In this document: positions 28,356-37,565 of the stretch, in pieces
Position numbering within the stretch: the first letter of the stretch is position 1
Layout of the letters: each line of letters begins with the position of its first letter
Assembly (NCBI RefSeq): GCF_965198575.1
Contig: NZ_OZ240671.1
Coordinates: forward strand, 1,922,001-1,986,000
Length of the DNA stretch: 64,000 nucleotides
Direction: 5' to 3'
From: Lichenicola sp965198575
Lineage (GTDB): Bacteria; Pseudomonadota; Alphaproteobacteria; Acetobacterales; Acetobacteraceae
The notes under the pieces: generated by a model
What the model saw: the letters and a program-made list of their open reading frames with translations, nothing else
What the model was told of the DNA's origin: nothing
Databases searched by the model: none
Translations under genes and position numbers: made by a program

Positions 28356-29093
28356 CTATGTGGCCCCTGTGGAGGGGAGCGCCAGCACCGGGGTCGCGCG
28401 GTAGTCCTGCGGGAACAGCCGCTTCAGCGCCTCGACCTTCGGCATGTCGTTGATGGCGATGTAGGCGGCGTCGGGATTATGCGCGAGGTAGTCCTGGTGA
28501 TAGGTCTCCGCCGGATAGAAGCCTTGCAGGGGATCGACCCGGGTGGCGATCCGGGCGCCATAGGTGTGGGTCGCATCCAGTTGCGCGATGTATGCGGTCG
28601 CTGCCTGGGCCTCGGCGGGTGAGCTGGTCCAGATCTCGGAGCGATACTGCGTACCGGTGTCGGGGCCCTGCTCGTTGACTTCCGTCGGGTCGAGCGCCAC
28701 CGAGAAGTAGATCTGCATCAGCCGGGCGAGCGAGATCGCCTGCGGGTCGTATGTCACCTGGACCGACTCTGCGTGGCCGGTGGTGCCGGTGCTGACGGTC
28801 TCGTACTGCGCCGTGTCGGCCTGGCCACCGGTATATCCGGCCACTGCCTTACGGACGCCCTTCACATGCTCGAATACGCCCTGGACACCCCAGAAGCAGC
28901 CGCCGGAGAAGGTGATCGTGCGGGAACCGTTCTCGGCGGGAACGGCTGTTGCGTTGGTCTGCACGAAAGCGGGCACCAGGCGCGGCGCTTCCTCGGCGCG
29001 ACCGGGCACCGCGCCGTAAAGCAGCAGCGAGGCCGGCAAAGCGGCACAGGCGCCGAGCAGCAGGATCTTCCTGGACAGGCTGGACATCGTCAT
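28356..29093 (-). CDS. msrA: Exported peptide methionine-S-sulfoxide reductase MsrA
   Basis: Repairs the S-epimer of oxidised methionine. The 245-residue protein has an N-terminal signal sequence (about 1-34), so it works in the periplasm. The catalytic signature is FSGGCFWGVQGVFEHVKGV, and GHAESVQVTYDP and YHQDYL follow. GAGGAG lies 6 nt before ATG 29093. It is the second gene of an msrB-msrA pair, 11 nt after msrB. Confidence 0.95.
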   Translation of the reverse strand: MTMSSLSRKILLLGACAALPASLLLYGAVPGRAEEAPRLVPAFVQTNATAVPAENGSRTITFSGGCFWGVQGVFEHVKGVRKAVAGYTGGQADTAQYETVSTGTTGHAESVQVTYDPQAISLARLMQIYFSVALDPTEVNEQGPDTGTQYRSEIWTSSPAEAQAATAYIAQLDATHTYGARIATRVDPLQGFYPAETYHQDYLAHNPDAAYIAINDMPKVEALKRLFPQDYRATPVLALPSTGAT

Positions 29094-29104
29094 GACAGCT
29101 CTCC

Positions 29105-29695
29105 TCACGCCCCTTCGGGCGGCTTGACGCCGGGCGCCGGCTTGAAGCGCAGCGCCACGCCGTTCATGCAGTAGCGCAGGCCGGTCGGCGGCGGACCGTC
29201 ACTGAACACGTGTCCGAGATGGCCGGCGCAGCGCACGCAATGGATCTCGGTGCGCTGCATTCCCATCGAACCATCCTGGCGCTCGACGACAGCCGCCGGC
29301 AGGGGTCGCCAGAATGACGGCCAGCCGGTGCCGCTATCGAACTTGGTGTCGGACGCGAACACCGGCTCGTCGCATCCGGCGCAGTCGTAGCGGCCCTTCG
29401 AGTAGAAATGGTTGAGCGGGCTGGAGAACGGCATCTCGGTGCCTTCCTGGCGCAGCACATCGTACTGCGCCGGCGTCAGCACGTGGCGCCACTCGGCGTC
29501 GGTGTGGGTGACCAGCGGGGCACCTTCCTGGGCGACCGCGTTGGTCGCGCCCACGATCGTGCCCGAAGCCGGGTCGGCTGCGCGCGCGCCCAGCGGCGAG
29601 AGCTTCCAGATCACCACCCCGGCCGCCAATGCGCTCACCCCTTGCAGGAGCTGCCGGCGGGTCTGGCTGGACCGGAACTTGGCATTCGAGGTCAC
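29105..29695 (-). CDS. msrB: Exported peptide methionine-R-sulfoxide reductase MsrB
   Basis: Repairs the R-epimer of oxidised methionine. It is 196 residues with a twin-arginine-like signal (SSQTRRQLLQGVSALAAG), implying export of a folded, metal-containing enzyme. Zinc-type cysteine pairs CAGC and CVRC and the catalytic cysteine in LRYCMNGVALRF are present, with FDSGTGWPSFW in between. The GTG start at 29695 has AAGGA about 9 nt upstream; no ATG is suitable. It pairs with the adjacent msrA for full periplasmic methionine repair. Confidence 0.93.
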   Translation of the reverse strand: MTSNAKFRSSQTRRQLLQGVSALAAGVVIWKLSPLGARAADPASGTIVGATNAVAQEGAPLVTHTDAEWRHVLTPAQYDVLRQEGTEMPFSSPLNHFYSKGRYDCAGCDEPVFASDTKFDSGTGWPSFWRPLPAAVVERQDGSMGMQRTEIHCVRCAGHLGHVFSDGPPPTGLRYCMNGVALRFKPAPGVKPPEGA

Positions 29696-29884
29696 GATGG
29701 TTGGTCCTTCGCTGGTCAGGGCGCGACGTTGCCCCCGATGCAGATGTAGGAGCCTACGCCCCAAAACAGCAGGTCTGCGTCCTGAATATACGCATGACGG
29801 CACCGCCTGGATGACTGTAACCGTTGCGCGCTCGACATCGAATCTGCGCACGCGCACCCTCGGATACCCAACGGACACCACCTG

Positions 29885-31276
29885 ATGACACTCCTGCTCG
29901 GCCTGATCGCGGTCCTGGCGCTGATCGGATTGAGCATCCTGATCGCGCTGTCGGAAATCTCGTTTGCCGCCGCGCGCGAGGGCCGCTTGCGCACCCGGGC
30001 CGAGGCCGGCGACGTGCGTGCGATCCGCTTCCTGGCGCTGCGTCGCAATGCCGGCCAGGTCGTCACGGTGCTGCAGATCTGCCTGAACGCGGTCGGCGTG
30101 CTCGGCGGCATCGCCAGCGACTGGCTGATCGCGCCACCGCTCTCCACGATCCTGGAGGGCTTCGGCATGGGGCCGGCGCAGGCGCTGCAGCTCGCCTCGG
30201 TGCTCGGCTTCTGCCTGGTCACCGGGCTGTTCGTGCTGTTCGCCGACCTGCTGCCGAAGCGCATCGCCATGCAGTCGCCGGACAAGGTGGCGCTGGCGGT
30301 CGGCTGGTTCCCGGTGCTGGCGCTGAAGCTGCTGTTCCCGCTGGTGTGGGTGTTCAGCCGCATCGCCGACGCCATCCTGCGGTCCCTGCGCATCCCGATG
30401 ACCACCGCGGCCGACCCGGTGACGCCGGAGGACCTGCGCGCGATCCTGGCCGCCGGCACCGCCTCGGGCGTGCTGCTCGAGCAGGAACACCGGCTGATCC
30501 AGAACGTGCTCGGGCTGCAGGACCGCTCGATCACCTCGGCGATGACGCCGCGCGACGAGATCGTCTATCTCGACCTGCAGGAGACGCTCGAGAGCCAGCG
30601 GGAAAAGGTGCGCGCCAAGCCGTACTCCCGCTATCCGCTCTGCGATGACGGGCTCGACACGGTGGTCGGCAGCGTCCGCGCCGAGGACGTGCTGGCGGTG
30701 GTGGTCGGCGAGAGCATCCCGGGCATCGACCCCAACTCGCCCGAGACGCCGGGCAGCGTGATGGGGCGGATGCGCCGCGAGGTGCTGTCGCTGCCGGACA
30801 CGCTGAACCTCTGGGAGGCGCTGGCGCAGTTCGAGAGCCACGGCGCCGGGTTCGCGCTGATCGTCAGCGAGTATGCCGTCGTGGTCGGGATCATCACCTT
30901 CAAGGACATCATGGGCGCGCTGATGGACGGCCTGGCCAACCCGTTCGAGGAACAGGCGATCGTCCGGCGCGACGAGAACAGCTGGCTGGTGGACGGCATC
31001 GCCGACCTGGGCGACGTGATCCGCGCGTTGGCGGTCGACCGGCCGGGCGACCTGGCGCCGGCACCGGGGTCGTACGAGACTATCGGTGGCTTCGTGATGC
31101 ACCGGCTCAGGCGGGTGGCGCGCAAAGCGGACCGGATCGAGGCTGCCGGCTTCACCTTCGAGGTCGTGGACGTGGAAGGCTTCCGCATCAATCAGCTCCT
31201 GGTCACGCGGCAGCGCAGCCACCGGGATGGCGGCGGCTCCAGGGAGATTGGCACCCGAGAGGTTTCCGGAGTGTGA
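29885..31276 (+). CDS. CorC/HlyC (CNNM and CBS) family membrane protein
   Basis: A 463-residue protein with an N-terminal CNNM transmembrane domain (three to four helices, about 1-160; SEISFAAAREGRLR, FADLLPKRIAMQSP), a CBS pair (about 200-330; MTPRDEIVYLDL), and a C-terminal CorC_HlyC domain (SYETIGGFVMHRLRRVARKAD). Relatives mediate magnesium or other cation efflux, or help membrane repair. The haemolysin label in databases is historical. Its stop overlaps the next GTG start. Confidence 0.92.
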   Translation: MTLLLGLIAVLALIGLSILIALSEISFAAAREGRLRTRAEAGDVRAIRFLALRRNAGQVVTVLQICLNAVGVLGGIASDWLIAPPLSTILEGFGMGPAQALQLASVLGFCLVTGLFVLFADLLPKRIAMQSPDKVALAVGWFPVLALKLLFPLVWVFSRIADAILRSLRIPMTTAADPVTPEDLRAILAAGTASGVLLEQEHRLIQNVLGLQDRSITSAMTPRDEIVYLDLQETLESQREKVRAKPYSRYPLCDDGLDTVVGSVRAEDVLAVVVGESIPGIDPNSPETPGSVMGRMRREVLSLPDTLNLWEALAQFESHGAGFALIVSEYAVVVGIITFKDIMGALMDGLANPFEEQAIVRRDENSWLVDGIADLGDVIRALAVDRPGDLAPAPGSYETIGGFVMHRLRRVARKADRIEAAGFTFEVVDVEGFRINQLLVTRQRSHRDGGGSREIGTREVSGV

Positions 31277-32139
31277 ACGACGCCGCGTCGGATCTGCTGG
31301 CCCGCGCCCGCGAAAGCCTGGACGATGCGCGCCTGCTGGCCGAGCACCGTCGACGCAACGAGATCGTGCTGACCCGACTGGCGCTGCACCAGGCGTTGCA
31401 GGCGATCAGCGCCGCGGAGGGCCTCGGTGCCTCCGACGACGTACGCCTCGACACGCTGTTGCGGCGCGTCCCGGACGATCACCCGCAGGCGGAACTTGTG
31501 GCGGGGCTGCGGTCGGAGGCGGCGCAGACGATCGCCGGCGTGTCCGAACTGGTGGAGGCTCTGGCGCGACCGAAGCCGGGCGCAAAGGTTGAGGCCCGGG
31601 CGAAGCCTGAGCCCCGGAACAGGCCTGAACCGAAGCGCACACCAGAACCCGAAGCGATCGAACCAGAGCCGCCCAACGATCGGTCGGAGCCCGACCTGTC
31701 CGGGCCGACGGCTCTCGGCCTGTCGCCTCAGGGGCATGGCCGCGCGGATCCGGCATCGAGTTTCCCGTCGGCGGCGTTCTGGTCGTTGATGGACCAGTGG
31801 GGCGTCGGCGACCTCGAGGCGCTACGGATGATCGGCCATGCCGGCGGCCTGACGAAAAAGGGCACCCGGCCGCGCTTCCGCCTGCAGGACGACGAGGCGC
31901 ATGCCTACGCGGCACTTCGGGCGCTGGATCGTGCGCTGGTCACTCTCGGCCTGGACCCGAAGCGCTGGCTGGCGTCGCCGCAGAAGTCGCCGCCGTTCGA
32001 TAATGATACGCCGATGGCACTGCTGGAGCGCCAGGGTGCCGAGGGCGCCCGGCTGATGATCCGCAGCCTGACCAGGCAGGGCTTGCAGGCAGGACTGAAG
32101 TTGGCGCTCGCCAAGTCCTCATTGATGGCTGGCGGGTAG
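31273..32139 (+). CDS. Protein with MbcA/ParS/Xre-like C-terminal domain and helical N-terminal domain
   Basis: A 288-residue protein of two parts. The first 95 residues are helical (DLLARARESLDDARLLAEH..., TRLALHQALQAIS) and resemble a HEPN bundle, though the usual RNase motif is not convincing. A Pro/Glu/Arg linker covers about 98-160. The C-terminal 120 residues (WGVGDLEALRMIGHAGGL, LDPKRWLAS, NDTPMALLERQGAEGARLMIRSL) resemble the toxin-binding domain of Xre/MbcA/ParS antitoxins. No partner toxin of the RES type is next to it. GTG overlaps the upstream stop. Both domain calls need a profile search. Confidence 0.5.
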   Translation: MNDAASDLLARARESLDDARLLAEHRRRNEIVLTRLALHQALQAISAAEGLGASDDVRLDTLLRRVPDDHPQAELVAGLRSEAAQTIAGVSELVEALARPKPGAKVEARAKPEPRNRPEPKRTPEPEAIEPEPPNDRSEPDLSGPTALGLSPQGHGRADPASSFPSAAFWSLMDQWGVGDLEALRMIGHAGGLTKKGTRPRFRLQDDEAHAYAALRALDRALVTLGLDPKRWLASPQKSPPFDNDTPMALLERQGAEGARLMIRSLTRQGLQAGLKLALAKSSLMAGG

Positions 32140-32144
32140 CCTCG

Positions 32145-32420
32145 ATGAGTGCGTGGACCAATAGACTTCGGCGTGCCTTCTACATGACCGTGATCCTCGG
32201 CGCTATAACGTTCTATCTACTTTTATGGTGTGGGGATCTGCTTCATTACGCCCTTGCCTCTCACGGAGTTGCAAAGAGCGTAACGGTAACCACTGCGCTT
32301 ACGATGGCACATGTGATTAAATTCGATTTGGAATACGCGAAGTCAACACTGCTGATACAGATACCGTTTTCGATCGCCTCCATATTTGTGATAGCTGAAC
32401 TGATCATGGAAAATATTTAG
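32145..32420 (+). CDS. Small two-helix membrane protein of atypical base composition
   Basis: A 91-residue protein with hydrophobic helices at about 10-30 (FYMTVILGAITFYLLLWCG) and 68-90 (TLLIQIPFSIASIFVIAELI). No family recognised. The gene and the 210 bp after it are far richer in A+T than the surrounding sequence and use codons rare elsewhere in the window (TTA, ATA, TCT), which suggests recent acquisition. The following gap 32421-32630 shows no further gene, tRNA or repeat. Confidence 0.55.
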   Translation: MSAWTNRLRRAFYMTVILGAITFYLLLWCGDLLHYALASHGVAKSVTVTTALTMAHVIKFDLEYAKSTLLIQIPFSIASIFVIAELIMENI

Positions 32421-32630
32421 TTCGCGCCCTCTTAGAGGAGCTGACAGCGACGATGTCGCCACCACGCAGCGCCTCCGAAAGTCTCTAAATTCAAGAAGAA
32501 CCTACTTGCTCCGCCGCCGCCTTTTCAGCGAATCAATCAAGTCAAGCGAATCTGCTCAATCACGGGAGAGGACGGCAAGGGCCGGCAAAAGGCTAATACC
32601 TGCGTGACAGCGGGTGCTCCACAACATCGT

Positions 32631-33287
32631 TCAGCCCACCAACCATCCGCACGTGAGTAGTGCGGCGCGCATGTGCGGCGGTGGTGGCGCAGTGGCTGTA
32701 ACCGGCGGATCGAGCGGCAGCGTGATCGAGCGGGAGAGCAGGTTTAGCGGCTCACCATCCCCGCCTCGGGCGCCATAGATCGCATCGCCCTGAATCGGGC
32801 AGCCCAACAGGGCGCAATGCACCCGCGCCTGATGCGTGCGGCCGGTGTGCAACCGCAACTCCAGCCAGGCCAGGCCCGGAGCCCGGCCCAGCACACGCCA
32901 GCCGGTTCGAGCGGGCTGGCCGGCGGGGTCGGCGTGCATGTGCCAGCCGTCGCGGGTCGTGTGCTTGGCCAGCGGCCGGTCGATCTCGCCACTCTCCGCA
33001 GGCGGCTCGCCGGTCACCACGGCCCAGTAGATTTTCGCCGCACGACCCTCGGCAAAGCAAGCCTGCGCCAGGATCAGCGGCGTCTTGCGCAAGGCAACGA
33101 CAAGGCAGCCGGCGGTGTCTGTGTCGAGCCGGTGCGCCAGCCAGGGCCCATCACGCCGCCGGCTCAACTCGGGGAAGCAGTCCTCGATCGACGGGCCGCC
33201 CGCGCGACCGGCATGCACCGGAAGCCCCGCCGGCTTGTCGAGCACCACGAACCGCGCATCCTGGAACAGGATCGGCGGCGGGATCAG
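32631..33287 (-). CDS. RluA family pseudouridine synthase, probably starting at CTG
   Basis: Converts uridine to pseudouridine in rRNA or tRNA. The catalytic aspartate is in HRLDTDTAGCLVVA, and HTGRTHQARVHCALLGCPIQGD is the family's second signature. The domain's first strand (ILFQDARFVVLDKPAGLPVHAG) requires sequence upstream of GTG 33248. The only frame start before the fsr stop is CTG 33287, overlapping it as CTGA, giving 218 residues. GTG 33248 would cut the first strand. Target site unknown. It is the last gene of ftsK-fsr-rluA. Confidence 0.88.
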   Translation of the reverse strand: MIPPPILFQDARFVVLDKPAGLPVHAGRAGGPSIEDCFPELSRRRDGPWLAHRLDTDTAGCLVVALRKTPLILAQACFAEGRAAKIYWAVVTGEPPAESGEIDRPLAKHTTRDGWHMHADPAGQPARTGWRVLGRAPGLAWLELRLHTGRTHQARVHCALLGCPIQGDAIYGARGGDGEPLNLLSRSITLPLDPPVTATAPPPPHMRAALLTCGWLVG

Positions 33288-34552
33288 GCGGTTCGTGGCT
33301 GCTTGCCCAGGCGTCGGGCCTTCACCTCGATGGTCGGCAACAGCACGGTCAGGACTCCGAGGGCCGGCAGGTAGGCGCAGATCCGATAGACGTAATCGAT
33401 CCCGCGGATATCGGCGAGCTGGCCGAGCAATGCGGCGCCAAGTCCGCCCATGCCGAACGCCAGCCCGTAGAACAGCCCCGACACCATCCCGACACGGCCC
33501 GGCAGCAGCTCGGTGGCATAGACCAGGATCGCCGAAAACGCCGAGGACAGCACCAGCCCGATGACCACGCTGAGCCCGATCGTCCAGCCGAGCCCGACAT
33601 GCGGCAGCACCAGGCTGAACGGCAGAACGCCCAGGATCGAGACCCAGATCACCGCCTTGCGGCCGATGCGGTCACCCACCGGGCCGCCGATGAAGGTGCC
33701 CGCCGCGACCGCGCCCAGGAAGATGAACAGGTCGGTCTGGGCGGCGGTTGTCGACACGCCGAAGCGGTGGATCAGGTAGAAGATGTAGTAGCTGGTGAAG
33801 CTCGCCAGGTAGAAGTACTTGGAGAACACCAGCGCGATCAGCACGGCGATGGCGCCTCCGACCTTGGCGCGGCTGAGCGGCACCACGCCGGGCTCCGGCT
33901 GGAGTGAGCGCGGCTTGGCGGCGGGCTGACCGGCATACCAGCGGCCGACATGCGCTTGCAACGCCACGCCGAGCAGCGCCACCAGGCAGAACCAGGCGAC
34001 GCTCGACTGGCCGAGCGGCAGCACGATGAAGGCGGCGAGCAGCGGTCCGAACGAGGTGCCGAGATTGCCGCCGACCTGGAACAGCGACTGCGCGAAGCCA
34101 TGCCGTCCTCCGGAGGCCAGCCGGGCAATGCGCGAGCTCTCCGGATGGAAGATCGACGAGCCGACGCCGAGCAGTCCGGCGCCCACGAGCAGGTGCGCGT
34201 AGCTGTGCGCCAGGGACAGCGCCGCCAGCCCGGCCAGGGTGAAGCACATGCCGGCGGAGAGCGACCAGGGCAGCTTGCGCTTGTCGGTGAACTGGCCGAC
34301 CAGCGGCTGCAGCAGCGAGCCGGTCGCCTGGAAGGTGAAGGTGAGCAGGCCGATCTGGCCGAAGCTCAGGTTGAAACCGCGCTTCAGCAGCGGATAGATC
34401 GCGGGCAGCAGCGCCTGCATCGAATCGTTGAGCAGGTGGCAGAGCGTGATGACCAGCAGGATGGCGAAGGCCGCACGCGCTGCCGGATCGACTGCGGGAC
34501 GGCTGCCCAGTTCGGGCCCGCCAGCGGTGATCCTGCGTTCGATGACCGACAT
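33284..34552 (-). CDS. fsr: MFS transporter, fosmidomycin-resistance (Fsr) family
   Basis: A 422-residue major-facilitator protein with about twelve helices. The N-terminal CHLLNDSMQALLPAIYPLLKRGFNLSFGQIGLLTFTFQATGSLLQP (read in pieces) and GSSIFHPESSRIARLASGGRHG are strongly typical of the Fsr subfamily of drug exporters. The real substrate in this organism is unknown. ATG 34552 lies 12 nt after the ftsK stop. It is co-transcribed with ftsK and the rluA-type gene. Confidence 0.88.
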   Translation of the reverse strand: MSVIERRITAGGPELGSRPAVDPAARAAFAILLVITLCHLLNDSMQALLPAIYPLLKRGFNLSFGQIGLLTFTFQATGSLLQPLVGQFTDKRKLPWSLSAGMCFTLAGLAALSLAHSYAHLLVGAGLLGVGSSIFHPESSRIARLASGGRHGFAQSLFQVGGNLGTSFGPLLAAFIVLPLGQSSVAWFCLVALLGVALQAHVGRWYAGQPAAKPRSLQPEPGVVPLSRAKVGGAIAVLIALVFSKYFYLASFTSYYIFYLIHRFGVSTTAAQTDLFIFLGAVAAGTFIGGPVGDRIGRKAVIWVSILGVLPFSLVLPHVGLGWTIGLSVVIGLVLSSAFSAILVYATELLPGRVGMVSGLFYGLAFGMGGLGAALLGQLADIRGIDYVYRICAYLPALGVLTVLLPTIEVKARRLGKQPRTA

Positions 34553-34563
34553 CGATCCTGCCC

Positions 34564-37473
34564 TCAATCCTCGTCTGGCGTCCGGCGTACCAGAACTTCG
34601 CGCTTGCCGACATGGTTCGCGCTGCTGACGATTCCATCCTTTTCCATCTGCTCGATCAGCTTCGCGGCGCGATTATAGCCGATCGACAGATGCCGCTGGA
34701 TGAAGCTGGTCGATGCCTTGCCCTCACGAGCCACCAGCGCCACCGCCTGGTCGAACAACGCCGTATCGCCATCGAAGCCGCCGCCGCCGAGCCCGTTGCC
34801 TGACCCGGAACCACCGCTGCCCGAACTGGAACCCTCGTCCTCGAACAGCGAGGTCACCTCGTCGACATAGACCGGCTCGCCCTGGGCGCGCAGGTGGCGC
34901 ACCACCTCCTCGACCTCGAGATCGCCCACGAACGGCCCGTGCACGCGGGTGATGCGACCGCCGCCGGCCATGTAGAGCATGTCGCCCTGGCCCAGCAGCT
35001 GCTCGGAGCCCTGCTCGCCCAGGATGGTGCGGCTGTCGAACTTGCTGATCACCTGGAAGGAGATGCGGGTCGGGAAATTCGCCTTGATGGTGCCGGTGAT
35101 GACGTCCACCGACGGCCGCTGCGTCGCCATGATGACGTGGATGCCGGCGGCGCGCGCCATCTGCGCCAGGCGCTGCACCGTCGTTTCGATCTCCTTGCCG
35201 GCGACCATCATCAGGTCGGCCATCTCGTCGATCACCACGACGATGTAGGGCAGCGCCTCGAGCGAGAGGTTCTGCTCCTCGAAGATCGGCCGGCCGGTCT
35301 CGGGATCGAAGCCGGTCTGCACCTTGCGGGTCATGGTCTCGCCGCTGGCGCGGGCGGCCGCGGTGCGCTCGTTGTAGCCGGCGATGTTGCGCACGCCGAG
35401 CTGGCTCATGCCGCGATACCGGCGCTCCATCTCGCGCACGGTCCATTTCAGCGCCATCACCGCCTTGGCCGGATCGGTCACGACGGGCGCCATCAGATGC
35501 GGGATGCCGTCATAGATCGACAGCTCGAGCATCTTCGGGTCGATCATGATCAGCCGGCACTCCTCCGGGCTCAGCCGGTAGAGCAGCGACAGGATCATCG
35601 AGTTGATGCCGACCGACTTGCCGGAGCCGGTGGTGCCGGCGATCAGCAGATGCGGCATGCGGGCGAGGTCGGCATACACCGGCGCGCCGGAGATGTCCTT
35701 GCCGAGCGCCAGGCACAGCCGCGCCGGGTTCTCGATCCAGTCGTCGCGGTCGAGCAGTTCGGAGAAATACACGGTCTCGCGCTTGGCGTTCGGCACCTCG
35801 ATGCCGATCACGTTGCGGCCGGGGACGGTGGCGATGCGCACCGCGGTGACCGACAACGAGCGCGCGATGTCGTCGGCCAGGCCGATCACGCGGGCCGAAC
35901 GGATGCCGGGGGCGGGCTCGAGCTCGTACAGCGTGACCACGGGGCCCGCATGGATGTCGCCGATCGCGCCCTGCACGCCGTAATCCGACAGCACCGTCTC
36001 GAGCAGGCGGGCGTTGGCCTGCATGCTCTCGTTGGATGGGCCGGTCGCGGCGCGTGGGGGTGCGGGCTGCAGCAGCGACAAGGGTGGCAGGCGCCACTGG
36101 CCGTCATCCGGCTGCACGCGGCGCGACGGCTCGGGTCTCGGGGCAGCCTGCGGCGGGACGGTGCCGGCGGCGGGTGCGCGGGTGGACGGCTCGGAGCGGG
36201 TGCCGAGGAGCCGCGTGATCATGCTGCCGGCCTTGGGGTCGGAAGCGCGCGGCATCGCAGGCGCCGGAGTCGGCTCGGCAACCGCGGCAGGTGCCTCGGT
36301 CGGTGCGCCCAGGCGGATCGGCGGCAACTCGGGGGTGGCGGCGCGCGAGGCCTTCATCGCGGTGCGCGACTTCAGCGGCAGGGCCGGCATGTCGTCGGGC
36401 TCCTCGGGCGCGCCAGGTGGCAACACCCATCCGCTCGACCCGAGCTTGGGACGCGGCGGCGACTTCTCGGCCCGACGGCCGGCGAGGCTCGGCTCCTGGC
36501 GGTCGGCGCTTCGGGCGCGGGCCGTTGCCTGCCGCGCCGCAGGCGTTGGCTCCTGCGCCACCAATGCGCCGAACCCGGAAGCGGCGGTGCGCGCCCGGGC
36601 GCCCCCGCTCGCCCGCATGGCCTCCGCAGCGAACGGCGACTCGCCCGGCATCACGTGATCGAAATCGTCCTCGTCGGCCAGGCTGCGCTGTGTGGCCGCG
36701 CGATTCGATTGGCTCCTGAAGCGGCTCATCAGCGAGCGAGACTGGCTGCCATCGTCCCCCGTCTTGCGGCGCGCGCGCGCGATCGGATAGCGCGCCGTGC
36801 GGTGGGCGCCGCGTCCGACCGCGCGCCATTCCCGTGCCGAAAGCCCGAGGCAGAGCGGCACCAGCAGGATCGCCAGCGCCACCGTCAGCAGCCAGACCAG
36901 CACGCCGCCGAACGGGCCCAGCGCGCCGCGCCCGGCTTCGATCGATGCCTGGCCCAGCGACAGGCCGACCGCACCGCCTGCTCCCGCCGCACCCGGCCAG
37001 CCGGTGTGCAGCCACGCCGGCAGCCAGGCAGCCGGTGCCTGAACCGGGCCGGGCAGGGCCATGTGCGGCAACAGGATCGCGACGCCGGCCAGGACCGTAG
37101 CCGCAACCGGGAGCACGAACACCAGCGCCACGACTCGCAGCGTGAGGCTGCCGAGGCCGCCGCGGGACGCGATTCGCCAGGCCCATGCCAGCATCGCCAG
37201 CACCGGCAACAGCCCGGCCAGTCCGAAATACTGCAGCATCAGGTCGGCGAACGCGGCGCCGACCGGGCCTGCCAGGTTGCTGGTGGCGACCATCGTGGCC
37301 GTGTCCGGCGACGGATCACGCGGGTTGTAGCTGACCAGCGCCACCAGCATCGCGATCGCGACGGCAGCGAGCACCACCCCGCCGAGCTCAGCCAGCCGCC
37401 GGCGGATCAGCGCCTGCAGTTGCGGCGAAGCGAGCCGCTCCGAGATGAAGCGGCTGGGTAGGGCGATCTGCAT
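34564..37473 (-). CDS. ftsK: DNA translocase FtsK
   Basis: Couples cell division to chromosome segregation by pumping DNA at the septum. It is 969 residues: about four N-terminal transmembrane helices (up to about 215), a Pro/Ala/Arg-rich linker (about 220-460), the alpha-beta motor with Walker A TTGSGKSVGIN, Walker B VVIDEMADLMM and ATQRPSVDVITGTIKANFP, then after a Ser/Gly-rich spacer the gamma winged-helix domain (SIGYNRAAKLIEQMEKDG). ATG 37473 has GGAG 8 nt upstream. The gamma domain recognises chromosome-polarity (KOPS) sequences. Confidence 0.96.
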   Translation of the reverse strand: MQIALPSRFISERLASPQLQALIRRRLAELGGVVLAAVAIAMLVALVSYNPRDPSPDTATMVATSNLAGPVGAAFADLMLQYFGLAGLLPVLAMLAWAWRIASRGGLGSLTLRVVALVFVLPVAATVLAGVAILLPHMALPGPVQAPAAWLPAWLHTGWPGAAGAGGAVGLSLGQASIEAGRGALGPFGGVLVWLLTVALAILLVPLCLGLSAREWRAVGRGAHRTARYPIARARRKTGDDGSQSRSLMSRFRSQSNRAATQRSLADEDDFDHVMPGESPFAAEAMRASGGARARTAASGFGALVAQEPTPAARQATARARSADRQEPSLAGRRAEKSPPRPKLGSSGWVLPPGAPEEPDDMPALPLKSRTAMKASRAATPELPPIRLGAPTEAPAAVAEPTPAPAMPRASDPKAGSMITRLLGTRSEPSTRAPAAGTVPPQAAPRPEPSRRVQPDDGQWRLPPLSLLQPAPPRAATGPSNESMQANARLLETVLSDYGVQGAIGDIHAGPVVTLYELEPAPGIRSARVIGLADDIARSLSVTAVRIATVPGRNVIGIEVPNAKRETVYFSELLDRDDWIENPARLCLALGKDISGAPVYADLARMPHLLIAGTTGSGKSVGINSMILSLLYRLSPEECRLIMIDPKMLELSIYDGIPHLMAPVVTDPAKAVMALKWTVREMERRYRGMSQLGVRNIAGYNERTAAARASGETMTRKVQTGFDPETGRPIFEEQNLSLEALPYIVVVIDEMADLMMVAGKEIETTVQRLAQMARAAGIHVIMATQRPSVDVITGTIKANFPTRISFQVISKFDSRTILGEQGSEQLLGQGDMLYMAGGGRITRVHGPFVGDLEVEEVVRHLRAQGEPVYVDEVTSLFEDEGSSSGSGGSGSGNGLGGGGFDGDTALFDQAVALVAREGKASTSFIQRHLSIGYNRAAKLIEQMEKDGIVSSANHVGKREVLVRRTPDED

Positions 37474-37565
37474 GGGCACAGCTCCGGCCTTTCTTCGCGA
37501 ACCGGATGAAGCATAGCCTGGAACATGCTGGCGGAAGAAGCGCTTAGCGCCTCAAATGGCAATCG

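Noticed and set aside
32421..32630. Possible small RNA or attachment site in the AT-richer gap
   Set aside because: No convincing hairpin with T-run, no direct repeat of a tRNA end and no integrase nearby.
34894..37461. 855-codon plus-strand frame across ftsK
   Set aside because: Antisense to ftsK with its complete Walker motifs; translation is Arg/His/Ala-rich and without recognisable domains.
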